Assembly: GCA_022615255.1 (NCBI GenBank)
Contig: JAKEHC010000060.1
Location: forward strand, 1-12,761
Direction of reading: 5' to 3'
Source of the DNA: Candidatus Dadabacteria bacterium
GTDB lineage: Bacteria; Desulfobacterota_D; UBA1144; Nemesobacterales; CSP1-2
Length of the DNA: 12,761 nt
The notes below the pieces were generated by a model that saw only the letters and a program-made list of their open reading frames with translations, ran no database searches and was not told the origin of the DNA. Made by a program: the position numbers and the translations under genes. Positions 7,594 through 12,761 of the stretch are shown piece by piece (the first letter of the stretch is position 1; every line of letters begins with the position of its first letter).

Positions 7594-8900
7594 AAGATGT
7601 GCTTTCAACGCATACCGAGCTTTTAGTAATCGGTGGTGGTGTAGTAGTACTTCTTACAGGAATCCTTGTCTTCCTTAGGATAAATATAGGAAAGGATATG
7701 CGGGAAGTTGTTAAATCTAGTCATGCCCCGGTTTTTGAGAGTGTATCTTTAGAATCAAGGGATAAACTAGATGATGAAATAATTGCAGAGGAGACCATAG
7801 AGGCTGAGGATGTAATAAGTAACGAGCTGATTGGAGAGGATATAGAATTTGAAGAATCTCAGGAAATTATAGAAGAGAGAGAGATGTCTGGGGAGAGCTA
7901 TATAACAAGACCAGATGAATCTGGCGTCGATGAAAACGATAAGGAAGATGAAACCGAGGAAACAGAGGAAGGCCTTTTTTCAAGGCTTCGTGCAGGACTC
8001 TCCAGAACCCAAGCCGGCCTTCTTGGAAAGCTTGACGAGGTTCTTAGGATAAGAAGGGAGATTGATGATAATCTTTGGGACGACTTTGAGGAAACATTAG
8101 TCACTGCTGATCTAGGCGTAGGAACAACTATGAAGCTAAGGCAAGAGATTGAGAATAAGCTTACAAAGAAGGCACTTCGTGACCCTATGCTCATCAAGGG
8201 TGCTCTAAGGGAAGAAATACTGCGTGTATTAAAAGATGTAGAAGCCAATCCGCCTGCGCTGAATGTAAAACCGTTTGTAATAATGGTCGCCGGTGTAAAC
8301 GGGGTCGGGAAAACAACCTCGATAGGAAAGCTCGCTTATAAATTCAGAAAAGATCAGAAGAATGTAATGGTTGCTGCGGCAGACACGTTCAGAGCAGCGG
8401 CCGTTGAACAACTTGAGATCTGGGCAAACCGTGTTGGAAGCGACTTTTTAAAAGGACAAAGTGGTGTCGATCCATCTGCTGTAGCCTTTGATGCAGTAAG
8501 GGCAGCCAAGGCACGTGGTTCTGATATCTTAATAATTGACACTGCTGGAAGGCTTCATACTAAGACCAATCTAATGGACGAACTTAAAAAGATAAAGAGG
8601 GTTATAGGGCGTGAGCTTGAAGGCGCCCCGCACGAGACGCTCCTTGTACTCGATGCTACAACAGGCCAGAATGCGATTCAGCAGGCAAAGATGTTTAAAG
8701 AAGCGGTAGAGGTTACAGGAATAGTACTAACGAAGCTCGATGGTACCGCCAAGGGTGGGGTGATAGTAGCAATTGTAGACGAGTTAAAAATCCCGGTTAA
8801 ATTCATAGGAATAGGCGAGAGGTTAGGAGACTTAAGGGAATTTAAAGCAGAGGAGTTTGTAGAAGCGTTATTCCTTACTGGGAAAGAAACCCTACATTAA
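7569..8900 (+). CDS. ftsY: Signal recognition particle receptor FtsY, with N-terminal membrane anchor
   Basis: SRP-receptor GTPase that docks SRP-bound ribosomes at the membrane. It has 443 residues in four parts. A hydrophobic segment at about 18-36 (LLVIGGGVVVLLTGILVFL) looks like a true transmembrane anchor. A strongly acidic, Glu/Asp-rich linker spans about 56-135. The NG core follows: an N domain (136-225, with FSRLRAGLSRTQAGL) and a G domain with P-loop GVNGVGKT (242-249), DTFRAAA (272-278), DTAGR (324-328) and TKLD (388-391). The C-terminal FIGIGE...DLREF motif is typical of FtsY. The start is set by the AAGGAGG at 7552. It overlaps the kinase gene by 25 bp in another frame, so translational coupling is likely. 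E. coli FtsY has an acidic A domain but binds membrane through amphipathic helices, so the integral anchor is a difference. It is distinguished from Ffh by the acidic extension and the lack of an M domain. Confidence 0.97.
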   Translation: MEEVVSLLKDVLSTHTELLVIGGGVVVLLTGILVFLRINIGKDMREVVKSSHAPVFESVSLESRDKLDDEIIAEETIEAEDVISNELIGEDIEFEESQEIIEEREMSGESYITRPDESGVDENDKEDETEETEEGLFSRLRAGLSRTQAGLLGKLDEVLRIRREIDDNLWDDFEETLVTADLGVGTTMKLRQEIENKLTKKALRDPMLIKGALREEILRVLKDVEANPPALNVKPFVIMVAGVNGVGKTTSIGKLAYKFRKDQKNVMVAAADTFRAAAVEQLEIWANRVGSDFLKGQSGVDPSAVAFDAVRAAKARGSDILIIDTAGRLHTKTNLMDELKKIKRVIGRELEGAPHETLLVLDATTGQNAIQQAKMFKEAVEVTGIVLTKLDGTAKGGVIVAIVDELKIPVKFIGIGERLGDLREFKAEEFVEALFLTGKETLH

Positions 8901-8919
8901 CGTCAATCGTGTATAGTGG

Positions 8920-8973
8920 TTCGTGACTCGTGGTTCGGGTTTCGATTCACGATGCACGATACGCGATGCACGA
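8920..8973. repeat. Degenerate heptad repeat array that inverts at its centre
   Basis: The plus strand carries direct 7-bp units TTCGTGA, CTCGTGG and TTCGGGT (8920-8940) and a partial unit at 8941-8944. The orientation then flips to TTCACGA, TGCACGA, TACGCGA and TGCACGA (8946-8973). The minus-strand consensus of the second half is TCGTGNN, matching the first half, so the whole can fold as an imperfect hairpin or cruciform. It fills most of the gap between the ftsY stop and the chosen ribD start. Reading through it gives a low-complexity peptide rather than a RibD sequence. Confidence 0.75.
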
Positions 8974-8978
8974 ATCAG

Positions 8979-10091
8979 ATGCCAACTAATACTGACTCAA
9001 AATATATGTCCATTGCACTCAGACTCGCAAGACAAGGAGAGGGTATGACAAGCCCTAACCCACTTGTCGGTGCTGTCGTAGTGAAAAAAGGAAAAATCCT
9101 CGGTAAGGGATACCACAAAAAAGCAGGTTTACCTCATGCGGAGATTGAGGCATTTCTAGACGCAGAAAACAAAGGTTATAACATTAAAGGCTCTACCCTT
9201 TATATCACACTTGAGCCATGCTGTCATATAGGAAAAAGAATGCCACCATGCGTAGATACTATCCTTCAGAAAAGAGTGTCAAAGGTAGTTGTAGGAACTT
9301 TGGACCCTAACCCAAAGGTAAATGGAAAGGGGGCTAAAATTCTAAGAGAAAAGGGGGTAGAGGTAAATGTTGGCGTCCTAGAAGGGAAGTGCAGGGAAAT
9401 TAACGAGCCATTTTTTAAATACATAACTACTGGAATTCCTTTCATAATTTTAAAGCTTACATCAACGCTGGATGGGAAAATAGCTACATTCACAGGCAAT
9501 TCAAAATGGATTGGGAGCGAGCTTCAAAGAATATATGCGCACAAATTAAGGAATAAGGTTGATGCAATTCTCATTGGAATCGAAACAGTGCTTCGTGACA
9601 ACCCGGAGCTCACGGTAAGGCTTGGTAAGGGATCCTTGCATCAACCTACCCCAATAGTATTGGATACCAAATTAAGAATTCCAGTTGAATCTAATATCCT
9701 CAAAAGAAATCCAATCATAGCTACATCCCCTTATGCTCCAACAAGTAAGGTAAAGGATTTGGAGAAATTAGGCGCATCGGTTTTAACCATAGACCTTGAC
9801 AAAAAGGGAAGGATTAACATCCTCAAGCTGGTAAAAAAAATCGGCGAGATGGAGATTATGAGCATTCTCATAGAAGGGGGTAGTAATGTTGCAGCATCTT
9901 TTCTAACAAAGGGCATGGTAGATAAGATCGTCTTTTTTTACGCACCCAGAATAATTGGTGGCGAGGGCGTCAGCATGATCGGAGAGCTGGGCATTAGAGA
10001 GGTGAAGGACGCACTAACACTGACTGAGGTAAAGGTAAAGAAATTTGGCAGTGAGTTTATAGTTGAAGGACACCCGAGGACAGGATATTAA
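8979..10091 (+). CDS. ribD: Bifunctional riboflavin biosynthesis protein RibD (deaminase/reductase)
   Basis: Two successive cytosolic steps of riboflavin synthesis: deamination of the pyrimidinone 5'-phosphate and NADPH-dependent reduction of its ribosyl side chain. The N-terminal deaminase domain (about 8-150) shows SPNPLVGAVVV (25-35), the zinc and catalytic motif HAE (53-55) and EPCCHIGKRMPPC (79-91). The C-terminal reductase domain (about 155-370) has LKLTSTLDGKIAT (158-170), DNPELTVR (207-214) and EGGSNVA (299-305). At 370 residues the length is normal. The Cys81-to-Cys91 spacing is one residue longer than the PCxHxGxTPPC form I remember, so the alignment there merits checking. I chose the ATG at 8979 because upstream in-frame ATGs (8916, 8952) lie in the heptad repeat and encode unrelated residues. 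No ribosome binding site is visible for any of them. It follows ftsY by 78 bp. No FMN riboswitch and no other rib gene is present in the window. Confidence 0.95.
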   Translation: MPTNTDSKYMSIALRLARQGEGMTSPNPLVGAVVVKKGKILGKGYHKKAGLPHAEIEAFLDAENKGYNIKGSTLYITLEPCCHIGKRMPPCVDTILQKRVSKVVVGTLDPNPKVNGKGAKILREKGVEVNVGVLEGKCREINEPFFKYITTGIPFIILKLTSTLDGKIATFTGNSKWIGSELQRIYAHKLRNKVDAILIGIETVLRDNPELTVRLGKGSLHQPTPIVLDTKLRIPVESNILKRNPIIATSPYAPTSKVKDLEKLGASVLTIDLDKKGRINILKLVKKIGEMEIMSILIEGGSNVAASFLTKGMVDKIVFFYAPRIIGGEGVSMIGELGIREVKDALTLTEVKVKKFGSEFIVEGHPRTGY

Positions 10092-10272
10092 GCGAGCATT
10101 TTGGTTGAGAGTAAGCAGAAACATAAGTTACACTTTAAGCAGGAGAAGCAATCGTGGTCCGACAGAGCCCGATTCGACTCTCCATATGGATTGCATTATT
10201 TCTATAGCCCTATTATTTAATGTAGAGTAGAATACTGCCCTACCCCCAGCTAAACTGAATGGCAACAGGCTA

Positions 10273-10299
10273 GTTCACGAGCTTTGCTCGTAACTGAAC
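10273..10299. repeat. Intergenic hairpin
   Basis: ACGAGC (10277-10282), loop TTT, and GCTCGT (10286-10291) form a perfect 6-bp stem. It is extended by GTTC (10273-10276) and GAAC (10296-10299) across a 4-nt bulge. No U-tract follows, so it is not a typical terminator. It lies 180 bp after ribD among other repeat-like sequence. Confidence 0.5.
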
Positions 10300-10350
10300 A
10301 TGGCTAGACTTATCTCAGCGAGATACCGCCCTTACAGATTTTTGGGTGAT

Positions 10351-10380
10351 CCTGTTCGCAACTAGAAGCAGCTCCTACGA
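10351..10380 (-). repeat. REP-like unit (GTAG plus imperfect palindrome)
   Basis: On the minus strand this reads TCGTAGGAGCTGCTTC, then TAGTTGCGAACAGG. It resembles the widespread REP form in which GTAG precedes GAGC-GGCTT-AGCCGCGA-type palindromes. The palindrome is degenerate (AGCTGCTTCTAGTTGC), so this is probably a decayed copy. The comparison is from memory. No REP-associated tyrosine transposase lies in the window. Confidence 0.4.
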
Positions 10381-10585
10381 GGGCATTCAAACAACTTAAC
10401 TAGCTGAGGGCTTCAGTCCACCACATATTTTAACCCTACATAAATGGAATCTTATATCTGTGTAACAGCTTAGCATGATAGGATCACAGCCATAGCAAAG
10501 ACACGCCATAGGGTTATCTCTACAAAGCGGGGGGGGTCTCTACATAATCAAATCGTATATTACCACTTCCATAAGCTAGTATCAC

Positions 10586-10606
10586 TAGGGTAAATGCTTT
10601 TCCCTA
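10586..10606. promoter_or_regulatory. Operator-like dyad upstream of nadD
   Basis: TAGGGTAAA (10586-10594) and TTTTCCCTA (10598-10606) form an inverted repeat with one mismatch in nine pairs around TGC. It ends just before possible -10 boxes, TATGAT (10611-10616) or GATAAT (10614-10619), which lie 12-15 nt ahead of the nadD ATG. It occupies the expected -35 region, where no TTGACA-like hexamer is seen. That would fit a promoter needing an activator or blocked by a repressor. Conservation is unknown. Confidence 0.35.
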
Positions 10607-10631
10607 ATGATATGATAATATAAGTTTAAAA

Positions 10632-11312
10632 ATGGAACGTAAGTACAGGATAAAAGTAGGGCTTTTTGGCGGATCTTTTAACCCAATACACCTTGGGCAT
10701 CTACGTGCAGCCGAAGAGATAAGAGAGATTCTTTCGCTCGAAAAGATATACTTTATTCCTGCATCTCAACCTCCGCTTAAAGATTTATCAAATGTAGCCC
10801 CCTCTGCCGATCGCTTAAAAATGGTTAAGCTAGCCATCAAGGGGAATCCATTTTTTCGAGTAAGCGACGTCGAGCTTAAACGTGGGGGGACTTCATATAC
10901 TATTGATACCCTTAAGTTTTTTTCCTCTAAATTCCCTAATTATAAGCTATATTTTATTCTTGGATCTGAGTTATTTTCTGAGATAGATAGCTGGAAAGAA
11001 TACAAAATCCTCTTTGAATTCTCTAATTTTGCCGTTATTACGAGGCCAGGGTTTTCTAAAAACCTTCTTTCCCCCCTACCCCTTGCACTTGAAGATGATT
11101 TTAGATATTATCAAAATGAAGATAACTTGACAACATATCAACACAAGTCTTCAAAGACGCTGGCTCTTGTGCAAATCGATGGGATACAAGTATCCTCAAC
11201 CCGGATAAGGGATTTAATAAATATGAACAGGTCTATCAAATACCTGGTAACAAAGGAGGTAGAGCAGTATATAAGAGATAATAAACTCTACTTAAAGGAG
11301 GAATCTCGATAA
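10632..11312 (+). CDS. nadD: Nicotinate-nucleotide adenylyltransferase
   Basis: Joins ATP and nicotinate mononucleotide to make deamido-NAD in NAD synthesis. The 226-residue protein has the nucleotidyltransferase signature GGSFNPIHLGH (13-23), in which His20 and His23 contact ATP phosphates. FIPASQPPLK follows (41-50), and the late motif SSTRIR (188-193) is present. The usual GAD-type motif after the central strand reads LGSELFSEIDSW (110-121) here, a modest departure. The length is slightly above the usual 190-215. The start at 10632 gives a short N-terminus before the first strand (IKVGLFGG) and has no Shine-Dalgarno sequence; a -10-like box lies 12-15 nt upstream. The stop codon overlaps the apparent AUA start of rsfS, in the conserved nadD-rsfS pairing. 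Confidence 0.95.
   Translation: MERKYRIKVGLFGGSFNPIHLGHLRAAEEIREILSLEKIYFIPASQPPLKDLSNVAPSADRLKMVKLAIKGNPFFRVSDVELKRGGTSYTIDTLKFFSSKFPNYKLYFILGSELFSEIDSWKEYKILFEFSNFAVITRPGFSKNLLSPLPLALEDDFRYYQNEDNLTTYQHKSSKTLALVQIDGIQVSSTRIRDLINMNRSIKYLVTKEVEQYIRDNKLYLKEESR
11295..11301 (+). promoter_or_regulatory. rsfS ribosome binding site that places the start at AUA 11309
   Basis: AAGGAGG sits inside the end of nadD, with 7 nt between it and ATA (11309-11311). That spacing is close to optimal. The first in-frame ATG of the rsfS frame (11387) is 85 nt away and has no ribosome binding site of its own. Confidence 0.75.
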
Positions 11313-11701
11313 AGTCTAAGGATAAAGCTATAGCGCTTGCTAGCACTGCATGGGAAAAGAAGGCACAGGGTACAGTAGTTATCGATATGAAGACACTGAC
11401 CGATTTCACAGACTACTTCCTTATCTGCAGTGCCGATTCGGATAGAGGAGTTAGAACAATCGTTGATAACATTGAAAAAAAACTTAAAGAGCTAGGAGAA
11501 AAGGTAATCGGGGTTGAAGGGTATTCAGAGGGTAGATGGGTACTAATTGACGCCGTAGATGTTGTGGTCCACGTCCTCCACGAACCTGCTAGAATGCTTT
11601 ACGATATTGAAGGGCTCTGGATTGATGCCCCCCGTATTAAGCTCCCGTTTGAAGATGGATTTCCAAAGAAGACCAAAAAGGCTCCAGAAGAATACGGTTA
11701 A
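11309..11701 (+). CDS. rsfS: Ribosomal silencing factor RsfS (Iojap family), probable AUA start
   Basis: RsfS binds ribosomal protein uL14 on the 50S subunit and blocks subunit joining when nutrients are scarce. From the ATG at 11387 only 104 residues are obtained, and the family's first helix and strand are lost. The same frame is open upstream. From ATA at 11309 it reads KSKDKAIALASTAWEKKAQ, then GTVVIDMKTLTDFTDYF, which is the expected family N-terminus and gives 130 residues. Family features by this numbering are FTDYFLICS (33-41), EGYSEGRWVLIDAVDVVVHV (70-89) and LYDIEGLWIDA (97-107). Between 11309 and 11387 there is no in-frame ATG, GTG, TTG or CTG. ATA overlaps the nadD stop as ATAA, the same geometry as the common ATGA overlap, and follows AAGGAGG by 7 nt. 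A single-base change or sequencing error from ATG would explain it equally. The gene is followed 20 bp later by the peroxiredoxin-like gene. Confidence 0.9.
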   Translation: MKSKDKAIALASTAWEKKAQGTVVIDMKTLTDFTDYFLICSADSDRGVRTIVDNIEKKLKELGEKVIGVEGYSEGRWVLIDAVDVVVHVLHEPARMLYDIEGLWIDAPRIKLPFEDGFPKKTKKAPEEYG

Positions 11702-11707
11702 ACCCCT

Positions 11708-11713
11708 AGGAGG
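11708..11713 (+). promoter_or_regulatory. Ribosome binding site of the peroxiredoxin-like gene
   Basis: AGGAGG lies 8 nt before the ATG at 11722, within the 20-bp gap after rsfS. It fixes that start and shows internal cistrons here use Shine-Dalgarno initiation. Confidence 0.8.
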
Positions 11714-11721
11714 ATGTAGTT

Positions 11722-12261
11722 ATGGCTCAGAGAATTAAGATTGGCGATCAAGCCCAGGATTTTAATCTACCAGGGGTAGATGGAAAGAACTATTCACTAG
11801 CTGATTTCAAGGATAAAAAGGTATTAATTGTTATGTTTACATGCAACCACTGCCCATATGTACAGGCTTATGAAGATAGATTCATCGCACTCCAGAACGA
11901 GTTTAGGGAAAAAGGAGTGACCTTTATCGGTATAAATCCGAATGACGATCAGAACTACCCAGAGGATAGCTTTGAAAACATGATAAAAAGAGCGAAGGAA
12001 AAGGGATATAACTTTCCTTACCTAAGGGATAAGTCACAAAAGGCAGCACATACATATGGAGCAACACATACACCACATATCTTCGTGTTTGACGAGGAAA
12101 GAAGGCTTCGTTATACAGGTAAGATAGACGATAACTGGAGGGAGCCCGATAAGGTTAAAGAACGTTACCTCAGGGATGCAATTCTCAATCTTCTTCAAAA
12201 AACAGAAATAAAGAATCCGGAGACATATGCAATCGGCTGTACTATAAAATGGGCAAGGTAA
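11722..12261 (+). CDS. Thioredoxin-fold, peroxiredoxin-like protein (AhpC/TSA, PRX-like1 type)
   Basis: A 179-residue cytosolic thioredoxin-fold protein, with no signal peptide. It carries GDQAQDFNLPGVDGKNYSL (8-26), as in AhpC/TSA proteins, then the redox site FTCNHCPY (39-46; Cys41 and Cys44). GATHTPHIFVFD follows, with the cis-Pro loop (about 114-118), and GKIDDNW. The C-terminus GCTIKW with Cys173 fits the group I know as PRX-like1 (cd02969), whose members end in a similar GCSIKW motif. Substrate and physiological role are unproven; thiol-disulfide exchange or peroxide reduction is likely. The start is supported by an AGGAGG. It is the last gene of the nadD-rsfS cluster, but a functional link is not evident. 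Confidence 0.92.
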   Translation: MAQRIKIGDQAQDFNLPGVDGKNYSLADFKDKKVLIVMFTCNHCPYVQAYEDRFIALQNEFREKGVTFIGINPNDDQNYPEDSFENMIKRAKEKGYNFPYLRDKSQKAAHTYGATHTPHIFVFDEERRLRYTGKIDDNWREPDKVKERYLRDAILNLLQKTEIKNPETYAIGCTIKWAR

Positions 12262-12341
12262 ACATCGGATAAATGCAATTCCAATAAATATTACATAATG
12301 ACTGTAAGTTACAGCACACTGTTCATGGAAAAGCGCTTCTA

Positions 12342-12389
12342 TAAGTTGTTTAAATGTCCCGATTAAATCTCATCTGCTAAAACAACTTA
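12342..12389. repeat. 10-bp perfect inverted repeat
   Basis: TAAGTTGTTT (12342-12351) and AAACAACTTA (12380-12389) are exact reverse complements separated by 28 nt. The sequence AAACAACTTAA also occurs at 10389-10399 in the other large gene-free region, so it may be a piece of a repeated element. Confidence 0.45.
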
Positions 12390-12411
12390 AATTCTTATTG
12401 AGAAGACGTTC

Positions 12412-12452
12412 GTGCCGCTCAGTTTACACTCAGCGAAGCACTCTTATTTTTT
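12412..12452 (+). terminator. Likely intrinsic terminator of the nadD-rsfS-peroxiredoxin transcript
   Basis: The stem is GTGC then CGCTCAGT (12412-12423), loop TTAC, and ACTCAGCG (12428-12435), AA bulge, GCAC (12438-12441). It has one internal mismatch. TCTTATTTTTT (12442-12452) follows, which is U-rich in the plus-strand transcript. It lies 150 bp after the last stop codon. The mismatch, bulge and interrupted U-tract make it a moderate candidate. Confidence 0.5.
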
Positions 12453-12699
12453 CTCATCTCAGGATTTTAAAACGAGTTAGCTCTGGGTCAAGAGCCTTGA
12501 TCGTGATTCAATCCCACCCACCGGCAGGTGTCTGTCGTTAGCTTATTCAAAGGCAGCCTTTGAGCACATGATACATTAGAATCCTTAAAGCAAGCCCATG
12601 CCAAGGTGATCATTAGATAGAATGATGATAAAACCTTATAGGACTCCTCTTGCTCTGTAGTATAGCAGACCTAATCAGAACATGGTAAATTAGATCCTA

Positions 12700-12761
12700 A
12701 TGCCACAAATTTCTATTCCTGATGAAGACACCATAGCTGCTATGGCGACCCCACCGGGTGA
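12700..12761 (+). CDS. mnmE: tRNA modification GTPase MnmE, N-terminal fragment (runs off the window)
   Basis: Twenty complete codons plus two bases are present. After a short lead (MPQISIPDED) comes TIAAMATPPG, the invariant beginning of MnmE/TrmE, normally DTIAAIATPxGxGGIGIxRxSG. MnmE with MnmG installs carboxymethylaminomethyl groups on the wobble uridine of several tRNAs in the cytosol. The ATG at 12700 puts the motif about 10 residues in, as usual, and has no clear Shine-Dalgarno sequence. An in-frame ATG at 12742 lies inside the motif and is not the start. The GTPase domain and the C-terminal Cys motif lie beyond the edge. Confidence 0.85.
   Translation, partial: MPQISIPDEDTIAAMATPPG

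Larger units (their letters stand above)
10092..10631. other. Gene-free 540-bp region with REP-like hairpins
   Basis: I see no credible gene here on either strand. It holds several small dyads, listed separately: a hairpin at 10273-10299, a REP-like unit at 10351-10380 and a dyad at 10586-10606. A GAGGGCTTCAGTCC segment at 10406-10419 resembles the GAGGGCTTTAGCCC core of the element near 5009. GCAATC (10148-10153) and GATTGC (10189-10194) can pair across a 35-nt loop. A run of G at 10530-10536 is a homopolymer oddity. The region looks like accumulated degenerate repeat units. Confidence 0.6.
12262..12699. other. Gene-free 438-bp region before mnmE
   Basis: I see no credible gene. It contains a 10-bp inverted repeat (12342-12389) and a terminator-like hairpin (12412-12452), listed separately. 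A small CACC/GGTG dyad lies near 12518. The sequence TTGCTCT at 12650-12656 recurs near 5110-5116, where it is part of a proposed promoter, but here no good -10 box follows at 16-18 nt. TAAATT at 12686-12691, 8 nt before the mnmE ATG, is a possible weak -10 box. Confidence 0.55.

Noticed and set aside
8916..8978. Twenty-one-residue N-terminal extension of RibD
   Set aside because: It is the translation of the heptad repeat array and has no counterpart in RibD proteins.
8890..8979. Possible FMN riboswitch before ribD
   Set aside because: The gap is too short, is filled by heptad repeats, and lacks the conserved RFN sequence blocks.
10140..10195. tRNA-like fragment (CCCGATTCGACTCTCC resembling a T-arm, flanked by GCAATC/GATTGC)
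   Set aside because: No complete cloverleaf, acceptor stem or anticodon arm can be drawn. The T-arm resemblance alone is weak.
12490..12530. Second tRNA-like T-arm resemblance (GTGATTCAATCCC)
   Set aside because: No matching D-arm, anticodon arm or acceptor stem is present in the surrounding bases.
12731..12745. Perfect palindrome CCATAGC-T-GCTATGG at the right edge
   Set aside because: It lies within the mnmE coding motif, where Ala-Ala-Met codons explain the sequence; probably chance.

Overview
The window reads as chromosomal DNA of a Gram-negative, moderately AT-rich bacterium. Gram-negative is inferred from a lipobox lipoprotein, an FtsY/DnaE1-type core gene set and the overall protein style. 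I cannot place it more precisely. The mix of core genes and degenerate intergenic repeats would fit an uncultured lineage near the former Deltaproteobacteria, Nitrospirota or Dadabacteria, but that is a guess.

Layout. Positions 1-292 hold an AT-rich inverted repeat and the C-terminal remnant of an IS1595/ISXO2-type transposase. Positions 472-1298 carry a small lipoprotein with a tryptophan-rich tail and a DUF2103-like small protein. A complete dnaE (replicative DNA polymerase alpha subunit) lies on the minus strand at 1382-4867. It is divergent from a plus-strand pair: a large polytopic PDZ/GAF histidine kinase (5164-7593) overlapping ftsY (7569-8900), followed by ribD (start placed at 8979). 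The gap between ftsY and ribD is an array of 7-bp repeats that inverts in its middle. A 540-bp gene-free stretch with REP-like hairpins follows. Next comes the plus-strand cluster nadD - rsfS - peroxiredoxin-like gene (10632-12261), a likely terminator near 12412-12452, and finally the first 20 codons of mnmE (trmE), which runs off the right edge.

How the genes work together. Most genes are housekeeping: DNA replication (dnaE), co-translational membrane targeting (ftsY), flavin synthesis (ribD), NAD synthesis (nadD), ribosome silencing (rsfS) and tRNA wobble modification (mnmE). The least conventional protein-coding item is the histidine kinase. It has no response regulator in the window and is translationally coupled to a membrane-anchored form of FtsY.

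Most notable observations. (1) rsfS appears to begin at an AUA codon at 11309. That codon overlaps the nadD stop codon as ATAA, sits 7 nt behind a perfect AAGGAGG, and restores the conserved N-terminus of the family. (2) Several genes (lipoprotein, DUF2103 gene, dnaE, nadD) have a -10-like box 6-12 nt before the ATG and no Shine-Dalgarno sequence, suggesting leaderless or near-leaderless mRNAs. (3) There is an inverted heptad-repeat array upstream of ribD. (4) A 122-bp nested inverted-repeat element, resembling a MITE or REP, lies between dnaE and the kinase gene. I found no CRISPR array, tRNA, rRNA or clear novel defence system.
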